Counted from the stretch's first letter, positions 22,560 through 33,729 are shown. The stretch: 64,000 bases of DNA from Gymnopus androsaceus JB14 (GCA_009733575.1 ML769531.1:84081-148080), one strand, 5' to 3'. Notes: generated by a model not told the origin, from the letters alone. Translations and numbers: made by a program.

Positions 22560-24199
22560 ATGGCACACGATTCACGTACTACCTTGTGCTCGAAATGCAG
22601 AAATCCTTCCATGTTCAAACCAAGAGTAAACGTGAACTCCAGTGCCAACCCTTCGAATTCTATGTTTAATACCCACGAAATCCGTGAAACGATTCTCCTT
22701 TCCGAAAAAGACCTCGAAGACTATGATACCGAGATCGCTCGTCTCCAGTCTCAGCTCATCTCTGTTCGAGAACAGAGAAAACGATTGGACGATTACAAAA
22801 CGCAACTCCAGTGGCTTCTTTCACCTCTCCGGGAGGTTCCTAATGAAATATTATTCATTATATTCGAATTGGCCTGCACAGACAACTTCTTGCAAGAATA
22901 TCCTTGGCCAATGGACAAATACTACTCGAGGGAACCAGTCACAAAACCATTCCTACCTATCATCACCTATCTTCCATCTCTTGCTATCAGTGCGGTGTGC
23001 ACACGATGGAGGTCATTGATGCTTGCCTCGCCCAGCTTGTGGTCTGATTTAAGGCTTGAAACTGTCCCCAACGAAACGGTATCCGATGTCCAGAGCGGGT
23101 TTATGTCTACTCTCCGACTCTATCTGGACCGCTCAGTTGACGCTCCCCTCCGGATTGGCCTACAAACATTAGGATATTTAAACTTCCAGAATAACTCACC
23201 TGCACTGAACCTCATTCTTGATCACACTTGCCGTTGGGAAACCTTCAGGTATGTTGGTGATTACCAGTTGAAAAATTGGATGGGCTCCTCTTTTTCATTC
23301 CCTAGCCTCACGAATCTAATTCTTAAGGGTTGTGATAACCCCATTGTTACAGAGGATCTTGACTGCTTTGCGGATGCACCAAAGCTCCGTGCCGTCAGGA
23401 CGGATGTTCTTGAACCAGACTCTAACATACCCTGGACTCAACTTACCGCCTGGATGTGCGGACACCTGAAGGAGAGGATCGTATAGCTCTCCTTCAGCAA
23501 TGTCCTTCTCTAACTGTTTTGAAATTACGGGATTTTTGGTCAAAACCTGCGCCAAGCAGCGTATCATTGACTAGCTTGGCGTCGTTCACTTTTGTATCTT
23601 CAAAGGAGTATAAAAGCTTGCTGGAAAACATGTTCCCTAGCTTTACGTTCCCTTCCTTGGGAGAACTCGTCATTTATTCACAAGATGGTTCTAGTGCGAA
23701 CCTCATCTGGCCACCGGATGCCTTCAGTGCGTTCATATCGAGATCATCCTGCGCGCTGAGAACGCTATCTCTCAGCAGCGTTACGATTTCGGATTTGGAT
23801 CTTGCCGCTGCTCTGAGGCTTCTACCTTCCCTCATCAGTTTTTCTGTCGATGGCTTGGTCAATCCAGAGGGCGGAAGCCCGATAACCTCCTACTTCCTCT
23901 CGAGACTCACTCTGCATGACTCTGGCCCTCCTCTCCTTCCAAAACTGCGTTCTCTTTTCATAACATTCCATGAGACTGGGTTCGATGATGCTGCGTTCGT
24001 CGGCATTGCTTCATCCCGCTGGCTACCTGATCCCGCACATGCAGCGGCCATCGGGATTGATTGCTTGAGGACGTTGGTCCTTCACTTCGAGAAACGGGAA
24101 GTGGACGAAGATGTTTACAGACCGCTTTATGATCTGGATAGAAAGGGAATGCAGGTTGTTATCACTGGAAAAGGGTCGAATGGTATCGAGGGCTCTTGA
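22560..24199 (+). pseudogene. F-box protein with one frameshift near 23450
   Basis: F-box proteins recruit substrates to SCF ubiquitin ligases. The N-terminus has a coiled coil (about residues 45-90), then the F-box itself (REVPNEILFIIFELA and LAISAVCTRWRSLMLASPSLW), the common layout of the large mushroom F-box family. Leu-rich repeat-like text follows. The first frame stops at 23486. The expected continuation (LDVRTPEGEDRIALLQQCPSL to the TGA at 24199) is in the frame reached by stepping back one base (or skipping two) around 23445-23455, so one base was lost or two gained. The rest, about 245 residues, is fully open. A very recent inactivation or a sequencing error fits. The gene has no introns. 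Confidence 0.75.
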
Positions 24200-24895
24200 A
24201 CCGGTGCTAGTACGCCCTTACAAATGTAACAGTATCTGGACCTCGTTGGATTCAGTAAATGATGTACTACGTATCATCCTACTACTAGTTTCTATACTTT
24301 CTACCATGACGGCTCGTACACAAGGTGAAAACAAGAGGTTCAACCTCGGATTCCTAGACTCCGAAGAAGATGCAAAGATGGTGGGGGAAAGCTAATCTCC
24401 ACTGACTGAACGCTACGATGACAATGAGTAGATGATTATACAGCTAGTACGTACGAAGTTGGTACGAAGTAATGTAAGGTGATGATTTGGGATTGATGCA
24501 TGTAAGTGGTATCAAAGTTCAAGAATAACTGCAATGTGTATGTATGTATGTATGTAAAGTGCAAAACAGAAAACCGACAGCTTGAAGGACAGAATGTCAT
24601 TATAATGCCAGGTAACGTAGTATCAATCAGCGACGGCCCAAGGGAGACTAGAAGAAAGACGGAGGATGCTGAAGGGAGAAAGAACGGAGGAGGAATAAGT
24701 GGAGCGAGATAAGAAGGAACGTAACGATCGTTCATAAGTAAGTTCATACTGTCCAATACCATACCAGAATGTCAAGCAATCGCTAACAGTCCAACCGAAT
24801 CTAGATGCAAGTAAAACAGCAGCCCAATCTGGACAACATAGACCGTCCAACATAGCATCGACAGCTAGTGTCCACGGCAACAATTCATCTACGAT
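24200..24895. other. Intergenic region, convergent gene ends
   Basis: This lies between the 3' ends of the F-box gene and of the DUF7137-like gene, so it should hold two 3' UTRs. A short TATG microsatellite occurs at 24537-24556. Small frames on both strands show no motif. Confidence 0.5.
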
Positions 24896-25747
24896 CTATC
24901 CCCTCGTGAAAGCAACGGCGTTCCTTAGCAGTCCAAATCCCGAAAGGAACATAACGATGAACGTGGCAATTAGTGCAACATACGCTGGATGTGCAGCAAA
25001 CGAAGAGACGGAGCCGTTGCACATTGCGCATGTCCAGCCTACCAGAATGGGTTGAGAAAGACTATAAAAAGGTACTGGTAGTAAAAGGAACGTACTGGAA
25101 AGAGGAGTATAAGGCTGAGGCGTATACAGCGCAAACTTCAACGCAGTATTCGCGCTCATATAACCCGCCTGTGGAGTCGCACCAACGCCTCTCTCATCAA
25201 AGATTTGTAACGAGTAGGTTGTCTGCGCGAGAGGCGTGGCAAGATTGCTTTCCTGATACGAGTATGGGTTCCACACGTAGCTCGAAGCTGTACCAGGTAT
25301 AGTAGCAATGGGGTATGTGAACCCGTTATCGCCGACACAGCGAACTGTCAGGGAAGTAGGTTTGGCGATGACATAGGTCGTAGTCCAGGCAAATGTGACC
25401 TGTTCTTCAGGTGCGATTTTGAAGAAGGAAGTAGAAGCTTGTGGTGGTTGGGTTATGGAAAGGATTCCGACTGGGTTGGAAGGGGCAATTGAAGTAGTAG
25501 AGGCTGAGCTGGAGCCTGAGCCCGATCCTGAACCTGAGGCTGAGGCTGACCCTGAACCAGAGCCTGAACCAGATGCTGAACCCGAGACTGAACCCGAAAC
25601 TGAAGCTGAAGCTGAATTAGAAACTGAGGAAGAAGTCGGAATAATAGCTCGAGAAAAAAGAGAAGAGTCTGCTGTGGACGATGCCATGCTGCTCAGAGGA
25701 TGGTGAAGGTTCAGGTTCAGAGCAGAATAAGAGTGCACGCGTGGCAA
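24896..25747 (-). CDS. DUF7137-like Ser/Gly-rich membrane protein
   Basis: The product is a fungal surface-type protein. After a short N-terminus comes a long Ser/Gly/Ala low-complexity stretch (about residues 40-85). A folded domain follows, with ITQPPQASTSFFKIAPEEQV, then TFAWTTTYVIAKPTSLTVRC and YVWNPYSYQE, which I match by pattern to the fungal DUF7137 family. A single C-terminal membrane helix (YVALIATFIVMFLSGFGLL) and a short basic tail end the protein. The start could also be the internal Met at 25687. No signal peptide is obvious at either Met, so an upstream exon may be missing. The role is unknown; an extracellular domain tethered by the C-terminal helix is inferred. Confidence 0.7.
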   Translation of the reverse strand: MPRVHSYSALNLNLHHPLSSMASSTADSSLFSRAIIPTSSSVSNSASASVSGSVSGSASGSGSGSGSASASGSGSGSGSSSASTTSIAPSNPVGILSITQPPQASTSFFKIAPEEQVTFAWTTTYVIAKPTSLTVRCVGDNGFTYPIATIPGTASSYVWNPYSYQESNLATPLAQTTYSLQIFDERGVGATPQAGYMSANTALKFALYTPQPYTPLSSTFLLLPVPFYSLSQPILVGWTCAMCNGSVSSFAAHPAYVALIATFIVMFLSGFGLLRNAVAFTRG

Positions 25748-25977
25748 CCGAACTCCGATAGCTTCTTAATACGTAAGTACCTTAAATTGAGCTCGAAATA
25801 AGCACTACTCGATATTCATGGAGCTTGTACAAAGGAAATAAAATGTTTATAAAATATATACACTCGACTCCGCCCAAATTTCCTGAAGTACAAGAGGTCA
25901 AAGCGTCTATTACACGCACCACGTGAACGACGCGACAAAAGTCAGTGGCCCTGGGTCAGCAGGCCGCAGAGCGCGCG

Positions 25978-26006
25978 CGAAAAAAAAACTTTTTTTTTTT
26001 TTTTTT
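25978..26006. repeat. Homopolymer A/T hairpin
   Basis: A run of nine A is followed by C and eighteen T, so the run can fold on itself. It lies 40 bases upstream of the TATA box of the mini-gene and could act as a nucleosome-free promoter tract. Confidence 0.6.
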
Positions 26007-26045
26007 GGTGTTGCGCACGGACCCAGCACTGCCACCTCCAGTAGC

Positions 26046-26053
26046 TATAAAAT
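26046..26053 (+). promoter_or_regulatory. TATA box of the mini-gene
   Basis: TATAAAAT lies 91 bases upstream of the ATG at 26137, with a pyrimidine-rich leader between. The spacing is typical of strongly expressed fungal genes. Confidence 0.55.
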
Positions 26054-26136
26054 CCTGCGTCGAACAAAGCTGTTTCTTTAGAACATACTCATCAGGATCT
26101 TTTTATAGAAACTGACCGAGTCTCGCATTTTTACAA

Positions 26137-26250
26137 ATGCCACTTCTTCAAATCCAGTCGATGATTTTTTCGCCCTCTCCTCATACTGAGAACATGGCTC
26201 TCTTTTCGAGAGTTTCGAGGACGTTTGGCTCGTTTTCTGGGTCCTCGTAA
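26137..26250 (+). CDS. Predicted 37-residue peptide
   Basis: An ATG in a reasonable context (ACAAATGC) opens 37 codons ending in TAA. The peptide begins MPLLQIQSMIFSPSPHTEN and ends in a Ser/Gly/Phe/Arg-rich tail (ALFSRVSRTFGSFSGSS). A TATA box and a poly-A/T tract are correctly placed upstream and an AT-rich 3' region follows. It has no recognised domain. The evidence for expression is promoter context only. The alternative is a short frame in the 5' leader of a non-coding RNA. Confidence 0.4.
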   Translation: MPLLQIQSMIFSPSPHTENMALFSRVSRTFGSFSGSS

Positions 26251-26393
26251 GAGTGACTTGGAAAACTTGTCAGGGAGATGGGCGTTTGTCTGATGGATTC
26301 TTTATTGTACATCTTTATTTGTATACTTGCTATGTATTCTTCAAATGACATCCTTGCTTGTTATCATGAAATACAGCTTCCATTCCTATAAAT

Positions 26394-28902
26394 CTATCGA
26401 CGCTTGAACGTCAACGGAAGGCGAGCCGGCCTACAGAAAAGTGTCAATCGAGAGTGTTAGGACCTTTATAAGACCGCTCACGCCAATGTCAGTACCTGCT
26501 TTGTAGCCAGCACACGAGCCTTCCTCTCTCGAAATGACTCATTAACAAACTGAGGCTCTTCCAGGATCTCAATCTTGTACTTCAAAATCAGACTTGTAAG
26601 GACCGCAATACCCTCCGTTTCAGAGAACCTTTGGGATTTGGATTAGCATGGGGACATGATGGGGACAGTAAAACTGACTTTCGACCAATACAAGCCCGTG
26701 GACCTACAAAGAACTGTTAGCCAGACAGACTAACTGGATGAGAATATGGCTACTAACCAGCACTAAATGGAATAAATGCATCTCGGGGCCAGTCAGGTTC
26801 TAAGAATCGGCCAGGTCGAAATTCCTCCGGGTCCTTCCAGTGGTGGGCTGCGAAATGGAAAATATCCATACAATCAAAGGTAAAGCACCAAAGACGGAAA
26901 AAATTACATTGGAATACGTACGGTTGTAGTGCATGCCCACAATGTTGAGTTCGATCTCAGTACGTTGAGGGATTGGGACAACACGCTTTTCACCAGCAGC
27001 ATTGGTGATGGTTATACTGGTATCTTCGGCGCTGTACTTTGGGATGCTGGTTGCCTATTGACAAACGTCAAACAAGACCTTACCAGAAGGAAATTGATGA
27101 ATATCTGAGCTCACGGGAGGAAATAACCGCATGGTTTCGTTGAGCACACTATGATGGCAGTTGAGAAGACAATATTTCAGAACTTGGGGAATACTTACGC
27201 CATAGAATAAGTGAGTAGCGGTATATCCTCGTATGTCTGATAGTGACATTGAGTTGAGGGATGAATAGATCGTATGTGTACGTGAAACTCACTGGCATTC
27301 TACCATCAGGGAGCACTGACTTGATATGCTGGAAAAGCAGCTCTTGCTGCTCCGGATACAAGGCCAATAGTGCAAAAGTGAAACAAAGAGAGTGGGCGGT
27401 GGTCTAAAAGGGGAGAAAAAATATCTTAATTAAAATCATCTGAAAAGAAAATCCGACTAGATAGACAGACGTACTTCGTGGCCTGCAAGGAGGAATATAA
27501 AGATATTTCCCATCAGATCTCTGTCCGTGAACGTAGGATCCTTGACACTAGCATTGAGTAGACTACTAAAAAGATCATGTCTCTCTGCTTTCTTTTCTGT
27601 ATTTCGCCGGCTCGAAATCATGTCAAGCATATAGCTCTAATGAACTGTTTATCAGACGTTGTGTATGCTGCAGACGAGGTTGAACTAAATGAAAACAGCA
27701 TACCTCCAACTCATCAAATGCCAGACGAACTTTACGAGTATGCGCGTTGAATCCCATGGCCCATGATGGAACGATGATTTTGGTGAGGCAATTAGTGGAA
27801 ACTTCGCTTAGAGCGACCTTGAATGATAGTTGATGGTTTTCTGGGACAGTGTCTTCGTCTTTCCAGGATATCCGCTGGCCGAAAGCTAATAGCAACATAT
27901 CATCAGTGTTTAATAATCAAATACTTTGAGATGGATCGTGCGTACCAGCGGCACTGAGAACATATAGGGCAATCTAACGAGACTCATTGAGCGAAGGCAG
28001 CGATACTGTGGAGGGCAGTGGGACTTTACCGCAAAAGTCAGACTTAATGCATTTTCAACAGAAATCGATTCTTCGGAGCCCCAGACGTCATCAAAAAGAT
28101 CGAACATAATCCTTAATGTCTCATCCCAGATGAGCTTGTTGTTTTTCTGTGTAGCGGTTTGTAGCACATATTTAATTAATAGGAAGTGAATATTAATATG
28201 AGATAAGAGGTTACGCACATCACTGAAAGCTGGCGCAGCAACTTTCCTGTATCTCTTCCATTCCTCTGCTTCTGAGGCCACTATATTGTCTCCCCAAAAC
28301 GATAACACTCCGTATCGCCATACCGGTTTGGGAAACCGAATTCGACTGGCGGTGACCTCCTGCGGGCGATGAAGCAAGTATTAGGCAGGATACGCATAGT
28401 TAATAAGGACGAACCTTAATTGCAGCAGCGTCGGCCAAAGACAGAGTAACTTGCGGAGAAGGGAGGATGGAAATCTAAATCGAATTCAGATTCATTGAGG
28501 GCAAAGAGATTTAGATTATATGCACATTTGCAACAACATCCCAGCCCGCTTCGGCGTATGCTGCAACCCACTCTCATCGTAAGCGTCCTAACATTGAAGA
28601 AGCAATAAATACATGTGACTCACGTTGATACTTGTCCTTCCAACCGGCGTTTTTACCCCTCGATATACCAGGAATTCGTGGCAGAATGTTGCCGAGGAGG
28701 GAGTTGTGTGACATTAGGACTATTTTACCGGGATGATGCCTAGTGAAGGAGAATCATTGTCTTGTAGATATACGTATATTTAAGGAGAATAAACTCACTG
28801 GACTGATTGTATCGCCCTTCGAAGCTCGATGTACTTCTGAATAGCGTAGAGAGCGAGTAGTAATAAACAGAGAGTCACCAGTTTCATCGACATTCCTTCC
28901 AT
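26394..28902 (-). CDS. Cytochrome P450, copy A (apparently intact)
   Basis: A haem monooxygenase with an N-terminal membrane anchor (MKLVTLCLLLLALYAIQKY). The start at 28902 (MEGMSMKL) is shared by all paralogues. About a dozen short introns join exons that keep frame throughout. The I-helix AGHE-TTAH is split by an intron at the AGHE/TT junction, the K-helix is NETMR, the PERF-like part is FRPGRFLEPDWP, and the haem loop FSA-GPRACIGRK is split over two exons. It ends LPLTFKRR, stop at 26394-26396. This is the only family member in the window with every key motif and no frame break. The loop pattern places it with CYP3/CYP4-type fungal P450s; I cannot give a family number. The substrate is unknown. 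It is the 3'-most unit of a tandem array. Confidence 0.88.
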
Positions 28903-29052
28903 GATTGAGGCTAAGCTATCAGACGTTAGGGAGGTCAATCTGAGGAACAGAGAAGTAAAAAGGGTATTATATGACAAGTACATGTGCCTTCCAGGAGTAT
29001 TGAACGATTTGACATATCACCTGTTGTGGCGAGATTGAATTCTCCCTCGTGT

Positions 29053-29100
29053 GCGATATCGAGTACCAGTACATATTAGGTGGTACCTTCCTTCGATCTG
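29053..29100 (-). promoter_or_regulatory. Conserved P450 upstream block (copy A)
   Basis: GCGATATCGAG, CCAGTACATATTAGG and TGGTACC then CTTCGATCTG lie about 150-200 bases upstream of the copy A start. The same block recurs before copies E and F, in shortened form before D, and as an orphan at 33665. The GGTGGTACC core suggests a shared regulatory site, although simple duplication could also explain it. Confidence 0.45.
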
Positions 29101-29104
29101 TCGA

Positions 29105-30080
29105 TCCTTCAACCTCAGGCATGCCCTCCTTTTTGGTCGTTCAATGGTGATACTTGTCAGGTAATTTACAGAGACAGGAATGTCACAGAAATGCGGTACG
29201 TGTGAGAGTCAACATACCTCGATTAGTGCAGTCCAGCATCCGGAGCCATAAACTTGGATTCTTATGTACCTCGGGCTTTTTCTGTCGTGCTAGACGCTAT
29301 CAAGCATAGTGAGGAATGATGGAATGTAGTAGTCACCATTCTCGCTGAACAATGCGACTCATGTGCCATGATTCCCGCAAGTAAAGTGCTTTGAACATTG
29401 TATCTATGTCTTGGAATTACAATCTCCGACCTGAGCTTGGGTCTGGAAAACGAGATGGTGGAACCGTGAAAGGAAGAGTCACCGCGGCGCTTAATTGTAT
29501 GCTACGTTATTCAAGTTTCACCATTGGGCCTTGGCCGATCTCCTTCGAGAAAGTCTGTTTAGAGCCTGTTCGGCTCATTCCATTCGGAGTCGTAATAAGT
29601 ATGTACCTCAGGAAGTGGCATGTTGTTTTTTAAATAAAATAAAATCTTGAGCTTAGCATGGATTCAAGGATGTTAAATCTATGTCTGTAAACGCCAGATC
29701 TTCGCAATGATAGCCCTTCGAAGAGATGGCTGGTTCTGGAATTGAAAAAGGGTTGTTCAGCGGAGATTTTTTTCTAGTAAATAATATAACCTTGAATAAC
29801 TCAGGAGAATTGTCAGTCGAGTAGAAAGGTCACAACTCAAAGTAATGACCAGAGCTCAACGTTCAGCTTTGATACGTAGTAGTATCCTAGTTGTCTCTCG
29901 AACGAGCCTGAAGGATTTAGTCGTATAAGATTCAGTCTTTTTTATTCCAGAGGAACTCGTTCATGTCATACTGTCCTGCATCAACTATCCTGGACCACAT
30001 CCCTCATAAGCGTCATTTGTACTATACAGTATGCCGAATCATACTACCAGCTGCTTCCTTAGTCACGCCTTCCCTCCCGT
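29105..30080. other. Spacer between P450 copy A and P450 B
   Basis: It contains the duplicated P450 5'-flank word CTCGATTAGTGCAGTCCAG at about 29219 and a CCTCGGGCTTTTTCTGTCG at 29270. A plus-strand frame at 29391-29633 has no recognised motif. No other gene is seen. Confidence 0.45.
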
Positions 30081-32351
30081 TCAAATTTCCTGTCGTTTTC
30101 GAAACAACACCATCCCCGTCTGACTAGGAATCTTGCTGGATCCGCGCCACTTATGCGGCGGAATTACTCCTTCTTCCTCGAGTTTGACATCATACAACAT
30201 CAAAATATGTGCAATGAGACCTTTTAATTCATACACGGCGAAAAATCGTCCTGGACTAATAGAGAAATGTCAGTTATTACATACCATCGTAGCATTGGGG
30301 CTGGAACACTTGCCATGCGTGGCGTCCAGTACCAAAAGTAAGATAGTCAAAATTTGGCGAAATCGCCTGATGTTTGATACTCTCTCCTTCACGGCTTCTC
30401 ATATTGTAGAATCGGAACGCGTCGAAAGTGTATGCATTTTCATATAGAGCCTGACAGAAGAGAATTAGAACTTTACATAACGGTGACCGAAGAATCGAAT
30501 CCGTAACTCGTACCTCGTCATGATGATGCACGTAGCTTGGAACACTAATGGTCACCCCAGCTGGAACCGTCGTCCCGTTGGAAAACGTGAAATCCTGGAG
30601 AACTTTTCGCCTGTCGACAACTGCATGTCATTGATATGTTTCAGCTTTATAGTACTAGCAAGTTGAAAGAAAAGATACGAACGTCCGCCTGCGCCAGAAA
30701 ATCGCAAAGTTTCCTTCAGAAAACTATCCAGTTTTCGCATCTTGCTGATACCTTCCTTTGTCCATCCCGACTCTTTCACGACGGTTTCAATCTCCTCGCG
30801 CAGAGGTTCAATTACCTCGGGGTGCGCTGCAAGTTCATAAAGAGCGTTGCAGAAATTCTACTGCAAGTTTAACGAGATCCATCGATGGGAATTACTTGTC
30901 GTACGTACCGTACTCTGTATAGTAGACATTAGCAATGAAATATGGACTGAAGCGACGTAGACCTACTGTAGTGTGAATGGCAGCGACTTCGATAGAAAGG
31001 ACCCGTGAAACGAGCTCGGGAACAGTACGTTGTTCATTTTTGGCTTCGTCTAGCAACCATGATATTAGGTCGTTCTAAAAGAAGCATCAACGGCGCTGCT
31101 TCAATAGCACGGACATCCGAAACTTACGGGTTTTCCCGGCCAATCCTTGGTCTTGTATTCCTCCTCCTTCGCCAGCCTATCTTCGATAATCGGAGCTAGA
31201 TGCTTGTTGGCGCGCTTCATACTAGCAGGCATTCGCGTTAAGAAGCGTCCAGCTATCCTGCAATAGGCACATGAGCTGATATTCCATGACTTTGGATATT
31301 GGTAGTACGTACGGTTTCAGGAATCTAGGAAAACGGTTAATTATCTGTGCTGAAAGAAAAACATTAACAGCAAAATGCGTGTTCAAGTCCTGGAGTGACC
31401 AGCTGGTCAACGGGGGTAGCAGCTACGCAGTGTGAAGTGGACGAACCAACCAGTCGGGATCGCGACCTACACAGAATATCCAATCAGTTGGATGGCACCG
31501 CGGCCAAAGGCATTGCACTCACAAAGAGGAAGTCCAACAAAAAAGCGATTCGCGGTGCGCCCTACGATTTGGAAGGAGGTCGTATAAGCGGGAATCTTGA
31601 CCCAATCTAAGTGAGCGTGTCGTGAGAGTTTGCAAGACAGCTGTACCACATGCACACCAAGTACCCTCTTGAGCAGGAATAAGATCTAAAAACGTCGCAA
31701 CTATCTCCTCCCTAACCTCCGCGAATCGACTTGCAATACTGCGCGTGAGTGGTGTGCGAACAATTGCGATGTGATATGGATCGAGAATAACTTGCTCGTT
31801 CAGAGTATATTTGACCTGTAGCGTCTGAGTCGTCATAAGTATTAGTGATAGCCGATGCGTTTGAGTTGCACTACAAACACACATCAGCTATAACCTCCTT
31901 TATATCGAGTTGAGTGTCCGAGGCCTTCTGGATGTCTTCAATCATCATACGGCCATTAGCGATGACTTCCCAATTATCCATAAGCGCTATTTTGTAGACA
32001 CCGTTGGGATACTGTAGAGCCGGTTTTCTATGCAAAGCTTGGCAAATTATTTATTTGACCTCCTCACCTTGTCATATCCTTCTTGTAGGAGCTCGCGACC
32101 GTTGGAGGAGAAGCGATACTTTACAATATAACCTGAGAGGAACCCACTGGGTCCAAGGGTAGGTATCGCGTTCAGCTGGCTATTGTAAACGTTAGATAGG
32201 TTTTGATAGATCAAGGCGAACGGAAAAACGGCACACCATCGCTGTACGAGTTCGCCAACGAATGAACCTAGGGAAAGATACCGCAGCCCAAGCAAGGCCT
32301 AAGAGGAGGAAGAGAGCTGTCTGAGGAGAACCGAGATCTGCAGAAATCATA
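30081..32351 (-). CDS. Cytochrome P450 B, ent-kaurene oxidase-like (CYP512-like)
   Basis: A second P450, unrelated in detail to its neighbours. The start at 32351 (MISADLGS) opens a membrane anchor, and the conserved LNAIPTLGPSGF follows after an intron. VGLPLC, VFLSAQIINRFPRFLKP, the I-helix EVAAIHTT, the K-helix ETLRF, FTFSNGTTVPAGVTISVP, HHHDE and FGTGRHA follow in order. This pattern is that of the fungal ent-kaurene oxidase-like group. The haem Cys codon is split by an intron with a GC donor (TG|GCAAGT...TTAG|TCCAGG), giving GRHACPGRFFA. The protein ends GMVLFRKRQEI, TGA at 30081-30083. After AAIHTT the best splice model needs a 6-base exon (AGTACG). It is probably functional; the substrate is unknown, and terpenoids are typical for relatives. 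Confidence 0.8.
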
Positions 32352-32599
32352 GTATAATGTGAAGAAAGAAAAGTAGAATGCGGCGGCACGGGACCATACT
32401 GTCTGTTTTAATAGTGTAGCCCTAATGAGATTGCGGGAACTGCATCCAGCTCAGGGAAGAGATTCCTCAGATAGCCCTAAATAGACGTGTCATATTATAT
32501 ATAAGTAGTTTCACTGAGAAATGAAAACAGGGCATACATACATGCCAACCCCTTCTTGTATTAGAATCAGCGAAGAAGTGCGACATTCCACTATCAAGT

Positions 32600-32790
32600 C
32601 CACTATAGAACGTAGTGTGAGAGATCAGAGCCACTTGGTCCAACGGTAGGTATTGAGTTTAGGTGTGGGTAGGGAAGATAGCCAAGCAAGGCCCATGAGT
32701 CATCTGAGGAGAACCGTGTAAGAAGTATAGTAACAAAATGAATGGACGCAACGTAGAATGATGCCATCAGATTATAATCTTTCTTCACAT
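32600..32790 (-). pseudogene. Duplicated N-terminal fragment of P450 B
   Basis: HLNSIPTVGPSG, the signature after the membrane anchor, is repeated here and followed by a stop. Flanking text (CCAAGCAAGGCC, CATCTGAGGAGAACCG, CCTCAGATNGAAAGCCCTA) matches the 5' part of the gene at 32160-32480. Only the first exons were copied. Confidence 0.7.
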
Positions 32791-32799
32791 TATAATAAT

Positions 32800-33124
32800 T
32801 TATATTTCATAAATCAGCGATCCCTCCCTTCCTCGTGGGCGTCGGTGTGGCATTGTAATGTCCACGGACCCCACCCCATTAGAGTGGAGTTCTCTTTTTT
32901 TCTTGATATTTCATAAACTAGTGTAGTGAGATTCCTCAGATTGAAAGCCCTATAGTAATAAGCGTGTCATAAGCTTCATTCAAGAACTGAAAACAGTGTC
33001 CGAAGCGAAGAAATTTATTACTACTCCATGCACACACACGCAAATCTAAGCTGTTGCTCACAAAGCACTGGCACCTATCAAAGAGCAAGTTGATTAACGA
33101 TAGCAGAACATCGACGAACGAGAC
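32800..33124. other. Duplicated P450 B 5' flank, no gene
   Basis: GAGATTCCTCAGATTGAAAG and GCGTGTCAT near 32930-32970 match 32448-32490 upstream of P450 B. Nothing else is recognisable. Confidence 0.45.
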
Positions 33125-33640
33125 CAACCAGTAATGATATTCACAAGTTCGTTGGTAGTAGCGGCCTGTCTACCACGTTTAAGTATTGCATTGTCAAACT
33201 ACTAATCATGTCACCAGCGTTCTGGGATGCATTGTCCATAGCGTTGCGATGAGCGCTGTTCTCGCAGACGTGAGATTCGGTGAGGGCGGCGAACAAGGCA
33301 TTGGCGATAGAGAATTGAGCGAGATCCTTGGGAAAGTCGTCCTCGCTTTGAAGCCTCCTGTGAGATGGTTAGTACTCCAAATTTTTCCCGTGATGGAATG
33401 TATACCAACCGCTCTCCATTAGTGCCTTCTCGCCCTTGACTTCCATACCAGCCTCGTATGAGATAGCCTCGACAGAAACACCAGGGATGGGAGTCATCGA
33501 CGTTGTTGAAAGCACGGCGAGTAGCTTTGATAACAGAAGAATGAATACCACCGCAAACGGAGGAGATGACAAGGAATAGCTTGCGAGTGCCAGGCGCGCC
33601 CTCTTTTACAGTTTCGAAGACATAACCTGTGATATTAACC
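33125..33640 (-). pseudogene. ATP3: ATP synthase gamma subunit fragment (mitochondrial F1)
   Basis: The minus strand carries out-of-phase pieces of the F1-ATPase gamma chain in order: GYVFETVKEGAPGTRKLFLV with CGGIHSSVIKATRRAFNN (33560-33640), a piece with EAGMEVKGEKALMESG, and DFPKDLAQFSIANALFAAL running into HRNAMDNASQNAGDMISSL, then (after a further shift) RGRQAATTNELVNIITG. At least three frame changes are needed. The gamma subunit is the rotor of the mitochondrial ATP synthase and is essential, so a working copy must exist elsewhere. This is an inserted partial duplicate inside the P450 cluster. Confidence 0.85.
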
Positions 33641-33664
33641 TTTTGTGGCGAAATCTCCCTGCGC

Positions 33665-33712
33665 GCGATATCGAGTACCAGTGCATATTAGGTGGTACCT
33701 CCCTTCGATCTG
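33665..33712 (-). promoter_or_regulatory. Orphan P450 upstream block
   Basis: It is nearly identical to the block before P450 copy A, including GCGATATCGAGTACCAG and TATTAGGTGGTACC. It is followed, in the minus direction, by the ATP synthase fragment and not by a P450, so it marks a lost P450 copy or a hybrid duplication. Confidence 0.5.
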
Positions 33713-33729
33713 TCAATACACCATGTCTT

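Noticed and set aside
25395..25706. Plus-strand open frame rich in Glu and Pro
   Set aside because: It is the antisense of the Ser/Gly-rich part of the DUF7137-like gene, and its composition simply mirrors those codons.
32800..33124. A further P450 gene between P450 B and the ATP3 fragment
   Set aside because: Only duplicated 5' flank and the first-exon fragment are present; no I-helix or haem motif occurs.
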